A stretch of DNA of 23,332 nt, taken from the NCBI GenBank assembly GCA_964225175.1, contig CAXQNK010000080.1, forward strand, positions 1 to 23,332, given 5' to 3'. Position numbers and translations under genes: made by a program. Shown in pieces: positions 6,704 to 14,091 of the stretch. Position 1 is the first letter of the stretch; each line of letters begins with the position of its first letter. Under the pieces are notes generated by a model, which worked only from the letters and a program-made list of their open reading frames with translations, was not told the DNA's origin and searched no databases. This DNA comes from WTJD01 sp964225175. GTDB lineage: Bacteria; Pseudomonadota; Gammaproteobacteria; Xanthomonadales; SZUA-36.

Positions 6704-9700
6704 TCAGAGTTCCGCGCGCAGATTCAGAAAGCGATTACACAGGGCGGGCACCACGCCGAGGGTCAGTACTGTCGAGGCCAGCAGCCCTGAAATGATTGAC
6801 CAGGCCATGGGCGGCCACAGGGTGGACTGCGTAAACGTCAGGGGCAGAAGACCGGCCACGGTGGTGGCCGTGGTCAGGAGGATCGGGCGGGTGCGACGCT
6901 CGACCGCCAGCACGATGGCTTCGGACCGCTCCATGCCTGCAGCCATGTTTGAATCAATCACATCGATCAGCACAATGGCATTATTCACCACAATGCCCAC
7001 GAGTGCGATAACACCCAGAAAGGGCATGAACCCGAAGGGATAACCCGCCAGCAATAGGCCGGGTACCACGCCGGTGATCGCCAGCGGAACCGTGACCAAT
7101 ACGATGCCCACGCGCCTGAACGAGTTGAACTGCAGGAGCAGGAAAAACAACAGCAGCAAGACACCGATCGGCAGCGTGCGATAGATGGCCGAATTGGCTT
7201 TCCCCGAGGCTTCCATGTTCCCCCCGGCTTCGATACGGATACCCGCCGGTATTTCGAGCCCCGCAATGCGCCGGCTGAGCTCGGCAAAAATCGTGGCGTA
7301 GGTCAGACCCTCCTTGACTTCACTGCGAACATGAACCACGGGCTGGAGATTCCAGTGCCGAATCACCGCCGGCTGCCACTCCAGCGTGGTCGTGCCCGTG
7401 TCGAGCACCGGCACCGCCTGGTCTGCACCGTATGCGTTGACCGTCAGGAGCTGGTCGATCGAAAACTGGCTGCCTTCCGGAGAACGCAATCGAATGGGCA
7501 CAGGATCATCAGCGCCCCGGTATGTCCCGATGACCAGACCCTGGGTTTGCGTGGCCAGCGCCTCAGCCACCTGCATCCGGCTGAGGCCGCGTGCGTCAGC
7601 CAGCGCGTCATCGACCTCAACGCGCAGGCTTGGGATACCGATACCCATGTCGTGGCGAACAAACTCCGTACCCGGAACGTCTCGCAGCAATCGAGTCAGC
7701 TCCACCACCGTTCGTGCAAGGTCCTGCCGGTTACTGCCCACGACCCTCAATTCAACGGGCGCGGGCGTTGGCGGACCCTGCGCCAGTTTTCTCGCCACGA
7801 CCTGCACATTCGGCCAGCGCGAGGTCGACTGGACCCGAAGCCAGTCGAGTATCGGTTCGATGTGCTCTGATGAGTCGGTCTCGATGATCAACCTCGCCGT
7901 CTGTGGCGCGCTGGGATTTTCCGCCATGTTGTAAAAGAACCTGGGGCCACTGCTGCCGCTGAATGAAAAGACGCGGCTCACGTGGTCTCTTTGTTGCAAT
8001 TCTCCCGACAGGTCCAGCGCAAACCGCGTGGTTTCCGTGATGGGTGTGCCCTCAGGGAAATCCACATCGACGATCATCTGGTTGCGATCGGTGGATGGGA
8101 AGAAATCCTGTTCGAGGAAGCGACTGCCCGCGATGGCAATGACGATCAACGCCAGCGCAATCAGGGTCACCCACCCCTGGCGCCTGACAGCGAACAGGCC
8201 AATTCGGCGGCCCAGGACGCGAATGCGCGAAGGCCGTTCCGACGACTTGCGGCGCACCAATAACACTTCGCTCAGCAAGGGTGAGACCAGCAGCGCATAG
8301 AGATAACTCATCGTCAACATCAGGATGATGGTGACGGGGATCATGCGGGTGAAATCCGCAGCGTCCCCTTTCGCAATCAGCATGGGCACGAATACAGCGA
8401 GGGTCGTGCCGGTCGCGGCACCCAACGGCCGCGCGAGCTCTCGGACCGAAACTTCGGCTGACCGCACCCGGTCAAGACCCTGGTCGAGGTGCCACTGGAT
8501 GTTCTCAACCATTACGATGGCGTTATCGACCAACATGCCCAACGCAATCACCATGCCTGCGATCGCCATCTGGTGCAGCACACCGCCGCCCATGGCGAAC
8601 AGCGCGATGGAAGACATCGTGACCAGCGGAACAATGACGGCGACCACCACGCCCATCCGCAAACCCATGAACAGGATCAGCAAGCCCGCAACGATCGCCA
8701 CGCCCAGCAACAGGGTTCGACCGAGTTCATCGAGTCGATTCTTGACCCGCGTGGGCTGAAACATCATTTCCTCGATCTCGAGCGGGGCAAATTCCGGGCG
8801 AACTTCGTCCAGGAAGGCTCTGAGCCGTTTGCCGAAATCCACCACATTGACGGTATTACGCTGTACGGTCACCCCTACCGCGATCACCCGGCGATCGTTG
8901 ACCCACGCGGTTGAAGACGGTGGATCGGTTACCTCCATGCGCACGTCAGCAACAGCGGAAAGCGGCAGGGTTTTGCCGTCCGGCAGTACTAGCGGCGTCA
9001 TCGCCAGTTCGTCAATGCTCCTGAACTGGGTCTGGGGTCGAATCAGGGTTTGCCGCCCACTCACCTCCACGAAGCCGCCCGGAACGATCGTGTTGCGGGC
9101 GGTGATGTGGCCGGCCACCTGCCGGGGCGTGATGCCCAGCGCCCGCAGGCGCGCATCGTCCAGGGCGATGGTGACCTGCTCACCTGAATCCCCGAACAGG
9201 CGAATGCGGGCGATTTCGTCCAGGCTGTACAAGCGGTTCTTCAGCCGCTCGGCAGCGGCTTGTAGCTCGATGACGTCATTGCTTCCGGAAATTCCCAGTA
9301 CCGCGGTCAAGGCCTGGACCTGGCGGTCGTCAATGATGGGTTTGCCGACTCCCTCCGGAAAACGGGCTTCGGCCCGCTGAACCGCGACGCGTACGCGGTC
9401 CCACGCTGTATCCGTGTCGTAAACACTGGACTTCATTGCGACGATGAGCTGCATAAAGCCGGCCCGAATGATGACCTGGAGGTCATCCACCTCCTCGACC
9501 TCACTGACCTCTTCCTCGAGCGGCTTGGCTACAAGATGTTCTATCTGCTCCAGGTCCGCTCCGGGAAACTGGACCAGGACGAATCCAAAACGGAACGGGA
9601 ATGCCGGGTCTTCCTGGCGCACCATGGTATTCCAAGCGATCGTGCCGCCCAGGGCCAGCAGCACCACCAGTGCCGCGACCATGCGTCGCCTCGCCATGAT

Positions 9701-9718
9701 GCCCGAGATCCAGGTCAC
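6704..9718 (-). CDS. RND-family efflux pump, inner-membrane permease
   Basis: Proton-driven export across the envelope as a trimer with the adaptor encoded upstream and an outer-membrane channel not found here. The 1004 residues have the duplicated RND layout: TM1 (about 12-30), large periplasmic loop (about 35-330), TM2-6 (about 335-490), TM7 (about 515-535), second periplasmic loop, then TM8-12 ending near residue 998. The TM4 motif reads GMLVDNAIVMVENI with D398 and N399, where AcrB has two aspartates; TM10 reads VGIVVNNAIVLIDVI (N912/N913) without AcrB's lysine. Family knowledge: this DN/NN type is common in AcrB-like pumps outside the AcrB subgroup. The GTG start at 9718 shares a base with the adaptor stop (TAGTG), so the genes are coupled. 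Substrate cannot be told from sequence. Confidence 0.94.
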   Translation of the reverse strand: MTWISGIMARRRMVAALVVLLALGGTIAWNTMVRQEDPAFPFRFGFVLVQFPGADLEQIEHLVAKPLEEEVSEVEEVDDLQVIIRAGFMQLIVAMKSSVYDTDTAWDRVRVAVQRAEARFPEGVGKPIIDDRQVQALTAVLGISGSNDVIELQAAAERLKNRLYSLDEIARIRLFGDSGEQVTIALDDARLRALGITPRQVAGHITARNTIVPGGFVEVSGRQTLIRPQTQFRSIDELAMTPLVLPDGKTLPLSAVADVRMEVTDPPSSTAWVNDRRVIAVGVTVQRNTVNVVDFGKRLRAFLDEVRPEFAPLEIEEMMFQPTRVKNRLDELGRTLLLGVAIVAGLLILFMGLRMGVVVAVIVPLVTMSSIALFAMGGGVLHQMAIAGMVIALGMLVDNAIVMVENIQWHLDQGLDRVRSAEVSVRELARPLGAATGTTLAVFVPMLIAKGDAADFTRMIPVTIILMLTMSYLYALLVSPLLSEVLLVRRKSSERPSRIRVLGRRIGLFAVRRQGWVTLIALALIVIAIAGSRFLEQDFFPSTDRNQMIVDVDFPEGTPITETTRFALDLSGELQQRDHVSRVFSFSGSSGPRFFYNMAENPSAPQTARLIIETDSSEHIEPILDWLRVQSTSRWPNVQVVARKLAQGPPTPAPVELRVVGSNRQDLARTVVELTRLLRDVPGTEFVRHDMGIGIPSLRVEVDDALADARGLSRMQVAEALATQTQGLVIGTYRGADDPVPIRLRSPEGSQFSIDQLLTVNAYGADQAVPVLDTGTTTLEWQPAVIRHWNLQPVVHVRSEVKEGLTYATIFAELSRRIAGLEIPAGIRIEAGGNMEASGKANSAIYRTLPIGVLLLLFFLLLQFNSFRRVGIVLVTVPLAITGVVPGLLLAGYPFGFMPFLGVIALVGIVVNNAIVLIDVIDSNMAAGMERSEAIVLAVERRTRPILLTTATTVAGLLPLTFTQSTLWPPMAWSIISGLLASTVLTLGVVPALCNRFLNLRAEL

Positions 9719-10794
9719 TACAGCGTCCTGACCTGCTGTCCCTCGGTCAGGGCGCTGTGGCCCTGAGTGACGATCAGATCGCCCGCAGACAGCTTGGAGC
9801 CGGCACGGGGTGATACCACCACCCGGGCTCCTGACGAACCGGTCACAGAGACATGGGTGGTGGCGATCGCGCCATCCAGCACCCGAAACACCTGCGGGTC
9901 GCCCCCAACCGGGTCTACGATCGCCGATATTGGCACGATCAAGCCTTCCGACTCGCTGTAATCAAACCATGCCTGGGCAAGCATGCCCGCGCGCAAGCGG
10001 ACTTTTCCAGCTTCGACAAGCACTTCCACGACGGTCGGAAACAACCCGGTGCGCGGATCGCCAATACCCGCCACCTCGACCACCTCACCAGGCCAGGAGA
10101 GCCCGGCAAGTTGCGGCACGCGAATTTCGGTCATTGCGCCTACGTTGACCTGGCTGACCAGGGATGCCGGCAGCATGACTTCGAGCTCCAGGCGGTCGGT
10201 CCCGCCAATGCTCAGGACAGGCTGACCGCCGGCCACGAATTCTCCTGGCTCAGCATTGATTGAGTAAATCATGCCATCAAACGGTGCGACCAGGGTCGCA
10301 TCCTGCAGGCGCTCTCCGGCGGCGATCACCCGTGCATCAGCGGCTGAGACCGAGGCCTCGAGCGCGTCGAGCTCAGCTTTTTTCTGTTCCACGGCGTCTT
10401 CCCCGACCGCCCCGGTGGCCACCAGGGACTCGAGCCGTACCAGGTCGCGCCGGGCCTGGTCGCGCCGGGTCATCACCTCCTGCTGACTGGCCACGGCAGA
10501 GCGCTGTGCAGGCGCGAGCTCCGGATTGTCCAGCGTGGCTAACAACTCACCCTTGCGAACGGCCTGGCCCAGCTCCACGGGTCGCGCAGCCAGGACGCCG
10601 GGAGATTGAAAGGCGAGCCGCGCCCGCTTGACCGGGCGCAAGGTCGAGGAAAAACTGAGCTGCCTGACCAGGCTGCCCTGCTCCGTTTTCGCCACCTCGA
10701 CCAGTTGGCGGTTATCGGTCTTAACGACAACCGGTTGCTCGCAGGCACTCAGCAAGAGAGTTGCCGCGACCAGGATCAGTATCCGCTTCATCAT
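9718..10794 (-). CDS. RND efflux periplasmic adaptor (membrane fusion lipoprotein)
   Basis: Bridges the inner-membrane RND pump to an outer-membrane channel. 358 residues, beginning with a lipoprotein signal: MMKRILILVAATLLLSAC, lipobox LSAC with C18 as the lipidated residue. Then the first half of the lipoyl-like barrel-sandwich (RPVELGQAVRKGELLATLDNPEL, about 91-113 in part), an alpha-helical hairpin rich in Arg/Glu/Ala (about 114-165), the second lipoyl half (APFDGMIYSINAEPGEFVAGG) and beta-barrel and proximal domains. The start at 10794 has a strong AAGGAGG four bases upstream and overlaps the TetR stop by four bases (ATGA). It is the middle gene of the tetR-adaptor-pump operon. Confidence 0.93.
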   Translation of the reverse strand: MMKRILILVAATLLLSACEQPVVVKTDNRQLVEVAKTEQGSLVRQLSFSSTLRPVKRARLAFQSPGVLAARPVELGQAVRKGELLATLDNPELAPAQRSAVASQQEVMTRRDQARRDLVRLESLVATGAVGEDAVEQKKAELDALEASVSAADARVIAAGERLQDATLVAPFDGMIYSINAEPGEFVAGGQPVLSIGGTDRLELEVMLPASLVSQVNVGAMTEIRVPQLAGLSWPGEVVEVAGIGDPRTGLFPTVVEVLVEAGKVRLRAGMLAQAWFDYSESEGLIVPISAIVDPVGGDPQVFRVLDGAIATTHVSVTGSSGARVVVSPRAGSKLSAGDLIVTQGHSALTEGQQVRTL

Positions 10795-11411
10795 TGAGCC
10801 TCCTTGGCCGGTGAGCTTAGCGCCCCTTCCATGAGAATTTTGTGAACGCTTTCCAGGAATGCGCGATCCGCATCTCCGCCCCCCAACTGGTCCCAGTCAC
10901 TGAACAGGTGTTGCGCTTCGAACCATCGTGTGACTACGTGAACGATGGTCAGCAGGAGATGTGCGGCGGGGATGTCATCCCGAAGAATGCCGGCTTGCTG
11001 GGCCTCACGCATGCGCTGAAGAAAAGGCTCCAACAACCTGGTGTTCATCTGGTTGCTGGCAGATTCGCGCTCGATCTCGGCTCGGAGCAACAATTGCACC
11101 AGGTGCGGGTTGTCTCGCAACAACCAGAAATAACGTGCTGTGGTCTCCTTGAGGCTTTGTACCGACACGACTTCGTCGCGAAAAATTCGCTGGCTTTCCT
11201 CTACGAACCCGGCAAAAGCCCGGTCCTTGACCTGGCTCCAAAGCTCCTCCTTGCTGCCGAAATGATGCACGATCAGGCTGTTGGCACACTGGCACCGCTT
11301 ACCGATCTGTGACATGGATGTACTGCCGAAGCCCTGCTTGATGAACAGGTGCTCGGCACTGTCGAGAATGGCTTCTCTCGTGGCCTCGGCATTTCGGGGT
11401 CGCCGACTCAT
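10791..11411 (-). CDS. TetR/AcrR-family transcriptional regulator of the RND operon
   Basis: Probably represses its own operon until a ligand of the efflux system binds. 206 residues: N-terminal TetR DNA-binding domain (about 8-55), starting RNAEATREAILDSAEHLFIKQGFGSTSMSQIGKRCQCANSLIVHHFGSKEELW written in family register, with the helix-turn-helix near 30-50 and the typical YxHFxSKEEL replaced by VHHFGSKEEL. The rest is the helical ligand-binding and dimer domain, ending with EGALSSPAKEAQ. AAGGA lies eight bases upstream of the ATG. It is first in the operon and overlaps the adaptor by four bases, so repression would be autoregulatory. A matching palindrome lies 17 bases upstream. Confidence 0.93.
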   Translation of the reverse strand: MSRRPRNAEATREAILDSAEHLFIKQGFGSTSMSQIGKRCQCANSLIVHHFGSKEELWSQVKDRAFAGFVEESQRIFRDEVVSVQSLKETTARYFWLLRDNPHLVQLLLRAEIERESASNQMNTRLLEPFLQRMREAQQAGILRDDIPAAHLLLTIVHVVTRWFEAQHLFSDWDQLGGGDADRAFLESVHKILMEGALSSPAKEAQ

Positions 11412-11427
11412 CGCAATGGTCCTTATT

Positions 11428-11443
11428 TACTGAACAGTCAGTA
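11428..11443. promoter_or_regulatory. TetR operator palindrome over the RND-operon promoter
   Basis: tactga-acag-tcagta is a perfect 6-4-6 inverted repeat ending 17 bases before the tetR start codon. TATACT and TACTATA -10-like sequences lie at its edge on the minus strand (about 11438-11449). Position and symmetry fit autorepression by the adjacent TetR protein, as in many tetR-RND operons. Binding is inferred. Confidence 0.7.
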
Positions 11444-11574
11444 TATAGTAAGACCTGCGAAAAGGCTTTTCAAGGGCCGGTGACAAGCGGCTGCATCATC
11501 GACAATCATCGTGGGCTGGGCGTTCAATCGGCATATCACCTGGTGCCTTGTTCAAGGAATATTGTTGGAAACAC

Positions 11575-11602
11575 TTGCAAACGACGAATATGGTGTTATA
11601 CT
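11575..11602 (+). promoter_or_regulatory. Sigma-70-type promoter of the YtrA/ABC operon
   Basis: TTGCAA (11575-11580) and TATACT (11597-11602) are separated by 16 bases. Transcription would start near 11609, leaving a leader of about 47 bases to the ATG at 11656. It is the best full promoter match seen in the window. Confidence 0.7.
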
Positions 11603-11614
11603 TCAGTACAACAC
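11593..11614. promoter_or_regulatory. Operator-like dyad over the -10 box of the YtrA/ABC operon
   Basis: Ten-base arms gtgttatact and agtacaacac flank a two-base centre, with one mismatch between arms. The dyad covers the -10 box and the expected transcription start, where a bound repressor would block RNA polymerase. The operon encodes a GntR/YtrA-type regulator, the obvious ligand for it. YtrA-family autoregulation is known; this pairing is an inference. Confidence 0.68.
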
Positions 11615-11655
11615 TAGGCAAAGCAGCCGGGGGATACCAAGTTCGGGGAAGAACA

Positions 11656-11889
11656 ATGATCAGAATCAGACCACAAAAACGCATCACAATTTCTAACCGG
11701 GTCGCTCTTATTGGCGCCGTGGTCGTGTGTCTCACCCTGCTTCCGATCACACCGCGAGAAGCAGATCTGAGCGGGTCTACTGCTGTTTCGGCGATGGTTC
11801 CGGCCGAGGCTCACAAGGCGGAACCCATCGACACCGTAGTGCGCGAGAAGCGATTCAGTATCAGCCGATTGTTATTCGGCCATGGATGA
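11656..11889 (+). CDS. Small single-pass membrane protein, first gene of YtrA/ABC operon (77 aa)
   Basis: No family recognised. A strongly basic N-terminus (MIRIRPQKRITISNR) is followed by one hydrophobic segment (about 16-31, VALIGAVVVCLTLLPI), then a small, polar, Ala-rich stretch and a basic then hydrophobic C-terminus ending RFSISRLLFGHG. The likely topology is N-in, with the C-terminal part in the periplasm; an uncleaved anchor or a signal peptide are both possible. Start choice: ATG 11656 has GGGGAAG about seven bases upstream and lies after the promoter, whereas the longer frame from 11548 begins before it. The stop is seven bases from the GntR gene. Its place as first gene in a repressor-ABC operon suggests a partner or sensor for the transporter, which is inference only. 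Confidence 0.66.
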   Translation: MIRIRPQKRITISNRVALIGAVVVCLTLLPITPREADLSGSTAVSAMVPAEAHKAEPIDTVVREKRFSISRLLFGHG

Positions 11890-11896
11890 GAGGTGA

Positions 11897-12259
11897 ATGA
11901 GTCACCAGTGGACTGACAACCAGCCCATCTACTGGCAACTGAAGGAACACACCATATCCATGATCCTGGATGGGCGACTCTCCGAGGGCGATGCCCTGCC
12001 CTCGGTACGAACCGTGGCCTCGGATTTTCAACTCAACCCCATCACGGTCAGCAAGGCCTACCAGGCCCTGGTGGACGAGGACCTGGTTGAAAAACAAAGG
12101 GGCCTGGGCATGTTCGTAAAAGCGGGCGCGAGGGCACAGCTGCTGGCCCGGGAGCGGAAGAAATTCATCAATGAGGAATGGCCCGCCACCCTGCAACGGA
12201 TGGAACAACTGGGCCTTGAACTGGGTGAACTGCTCAACACAGACAAGCAGGAGAATTAA
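11897..12259 (+). CDS. GntR-family regulator, YtrA subfamily
   Basis: A short GntR protein of 120 residues: a winged helix-turn-helix (about 8-76) starting QPIYWQLKEHTISMILDGRL, with the diagnostic LPSVRTVASDFQLNPITVSKAYQAL and the wing EKQRGLGMFV, followed by a short helical tail (about 80-120) for dimerisation. It has no large effector-binding domain, which marks the YtrA subfamily. Family knowledge: such proteins repress their own operons, which usually carry ABC transporter genes and often respond to cell-envelope antibiotics. ATG 11897 follows AGAGGTGA. It lies between the 77-residue protein (seven-base gap) and the ABC ATPase (five-base gap), all on the plus strand. Confidence 0.93.
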   Translation: MSHQWTDNQPIYWQLKEHTISMILDGRLSEGDALPSVRTVASDFQLNPITVSKAYQALVDEDLVEKQRGLGMFVKAGARAQLLARERKKFINEEWPATLQRMEQLGLELGELLNTDKQEN

Positions 12260-12264
12260 CGCTG

Positions 12265-13122
12265 ATGACGCCGGTAATCGAAGCGCGAAATCTTACCAAG
12301 AGGTATGGCAATACACTCGCGGTGGACCACATCAATTTCGCCATCCCCGCCGGGCGCATCGTGGGACTCATCGGGCCGAATGGCGCAGGCAAGACTTCCG
12401 CACTCAAGGCCATTCTTGGCCTGACGACCTTTGAAGGTGAGCTCAAGGTGCTTGGAAAAAATCCCTCCGCAGACCGCGCTGCGCTCATGGAAGAAGTGTG
12501 CTTCATCGCTGACGTTGCCGTGCTGCCCCGCTGGGCAAAAGTCTGGCAACTCATTGAATTTACGGAAAACATACATCCGAAATTCTCGCGTGAGAAATGC
12601 CTGAGATACCTGAACCTGACCAAGATCACGCTGGACAACAAGGTCAAGCAACTTTCCAAGGGTATGGTGGCGCAACTGCATCTGGCCATCGTCATGGCCA
12701 TCGATGCCAAACTGCTGGTACTGGATGAACCCACGCTGGGACTCGATATCCTTTATCGCAAGGAGTTTTACACCCACCTGCTCAATGATTACTTCGACGA
12801 GCACCGAAGCATCCTGATCACCACCCACCAGGTCGAGGAAGTCGAGCACATTCTCAGTGACCTCGTTTTCATCAAGGAAGGTCAGCTCGTGCTCGACTGC
12901 TCCATGGAGGAAGTCGAGGAGCGTTACATCGAAGTTTTGGTCTCTCCCGACAAGGCGGATCAAGCAAGAGCACTCAGCCCCATGTTCGAGCGCCAGCTTT
13001 TCGGAAAACATATTTTCCTCTATCGCGATACGCAAAGAGACTCGCTCAGCGCCCTGGGTGAAATGCGAACGCCGAACGTGGCCGACCTGTTCGTTGCCAC
13101 CATGAGTGGGGGTGAGCAATGA
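12265..13122 (+). CDS. ABC transporter ATP-binding protein
   Basis: Powers the membrane protein encoded next. 285 residues with a full nucleotide-binding domain: Walker A GPNGAGKT (37-44), signature LSKGM (130-134; canonical LSGGQ is altered but this form is usual in the YtrB/CcmA-like group), Walker B LLVLDEP (150-156), D-loop GLD and H-loop H188 (TTHQVEEVEH). The Q-loop position near VCFIADV is atypical and hard to place. The C-terminal 80 residues form the variable tail of this family. The ATG follows AGGAG at about 12248. It overlaps the permease by four bases (ATGA), so one polypeptide pair is translated in coupling. Confidence 0.94.
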   Translation: MTPVIEARNLTKRYGNTLAVDHINFAIPAGRIVGLIGPNGAGKTSALKAILGLTTFEGELKVLGKNPSADRAALMEEVCFIADVAVLPRWAKVWQLIEFTENIHPKFSREKCLRYLNLTKITLDNKVKQLSKGMVAQLHLAIVMAIDAKLLVLDEPTLGLDILYRKEFYTHLLNDYFDEHRSILITTHQVEEVEHILSDLVFIKEGQLVLDCSMEEVEERYIEVLVSPDKADQARALSPMFERQLFGKHIFLYRDTQRDSLSALGEMRTPNVADLFVATMSGGEQ

Positions 13123-14069
13123 ATCGCCTGATCGCGCTCGTCAAACGGGAATACTGGGAAAACAAGGGCGCCTTCAGAACCACGCCCATTGTCATTGCCG
13201 GCGTATACCTGGCCGGCATGCTGATGGCCGCGATCACCACGGTTTATTTCGACAATAATTTCAATACCCTGAAAGACGCGATTCGCTTCATGGCCGCCCA
13301 GGAAGCCGGCCTCAGAAGCGCTATCATTTTCCAGGGCACCCTGAGCAGCGCCGGCTTGTTTACCACCGCGCTGGGCTTTGTGGTGTTTTTCTACCTGTTG
13401 GGTTCGCTGTATGACGACCGCAAGGACCGCAGCATCCTGTTCTGGAAGTCCCTGCCCGCCTCTGACACCCTGACCATTGCCTCCAAGCTGCTCACGGCAG
13501 CGCTGGTCGTGCCATTGATTTTCTGGTTGGTATTTGTGGCCACCCTGATCATCATTGGCCTTGCAGCTTCCTTGACGGTATTGGTCCTGGGCGAAAATCC
13601 CTGGACCCTGTTTACCGGGATCAGCCAGCCTTTGAAAGCGTCTTTACTGCTCCTGGCGTCTTACCTTGCCCAGAGCATCTGGGCCTTACCCCTTTATGGC
13701 TGGCTGATGCTCGTCTCCGCCTTCGCACCAAGAATTCCATTGCTCTTCGCGACCTTGCCACCCCTCGTGATTGCCGTTCTCCAGGTGTGGATCGATTTCC
13801 TAAAGACCTTCACCCTGCAGGAAAACCTGTTCGGGGTCATCGGGCGCTGGGTTGGCAACAGTCCGCTCATACTGTCCCTGCGCTCCGCGGGAGAACGAGG
13901 CGTGGAGCCCGCTCTGGGCTTCCCCAATGATGGCCCGTTCGATCATGCGGTCACCCTTGGTAACATGGCTGATCGCCTGTTCTCCTACCCGATGTTCCTG
14001 GGCATCGTGCTTGCTGCCACATTCCTGAGCGGCGCCCTGTATCTCAGACACCGGGCAACTGACAACTGA
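13119..14069 (+). CDS. ABC-2-type permease of the YtrA operon
   Basis: Membrane partner of the upstream ATPase. 316 residues with about six membrane segments, near 23-43, 76-97, 123-156, 172-202, 205-227 and 288-309; exact borders are estimates. The loop after the second segment, DDRKDRSILFWKSLPASD (99-116), is a recognisable signature of ABC-2 permeases of this type. The first periplasmic loop (44-75) is moderate in size. The predicted complex resembles YtrBC-like exporters; whether it moves a drug, lipid or sugar cannot be said. It is last in its operon and ends seven bases from the convergent fumC stop. Confidence 0.9.
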   Translation: MNRLIALVKREYWENKGAFRTTPIVIAGVYLAGMLMAAITTVYFDNNFNTLKDAIRFMAAQEAGLRSAIIFQGTLSSAGLFTTALGFVVFFYLLGSLYDDRKDRSILFWKSLPASDTLTIASKLLTAALVVPLIFWLVFVATLIIIGLAASLTVLVLGENPWTLFTGISQPLKASLLLLASYLAQSIWALPLYGWLMLVSAFAPRIPLLFATLPPLVIAVLQVWIDFLKTFTLQENLFGVIGRWVGNSPLILSLRSAGERGVEPALGFPNDGPFDHAVTLGNMADRLFSYPMFLGIVLAATFLSGALYLRHRATDN

Positions 14070-14073
14070 GGGC

Positions 14074-14091
14074 GACTCAGTTTTCTGAGTC
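14074..14091. terminator. Hairpin at the convergent permease/fumC ends
   Basis: gactcag-tttt-ctgagtc is a perfect seven-base stem with a four-base loop. It lies just after the permease stop and overlaps the last codons of fumC. No U-run follows on either strand, so any bidirectional termination would be weak or factor-assisted. Confidence 0.45.

Noticed and set aside
11548..11655. 36-residue N-terminal extension of the small membrane protein
   Set aside because: The frame starts upstream of the -35/-10 pair, so it would not be on the transcript.
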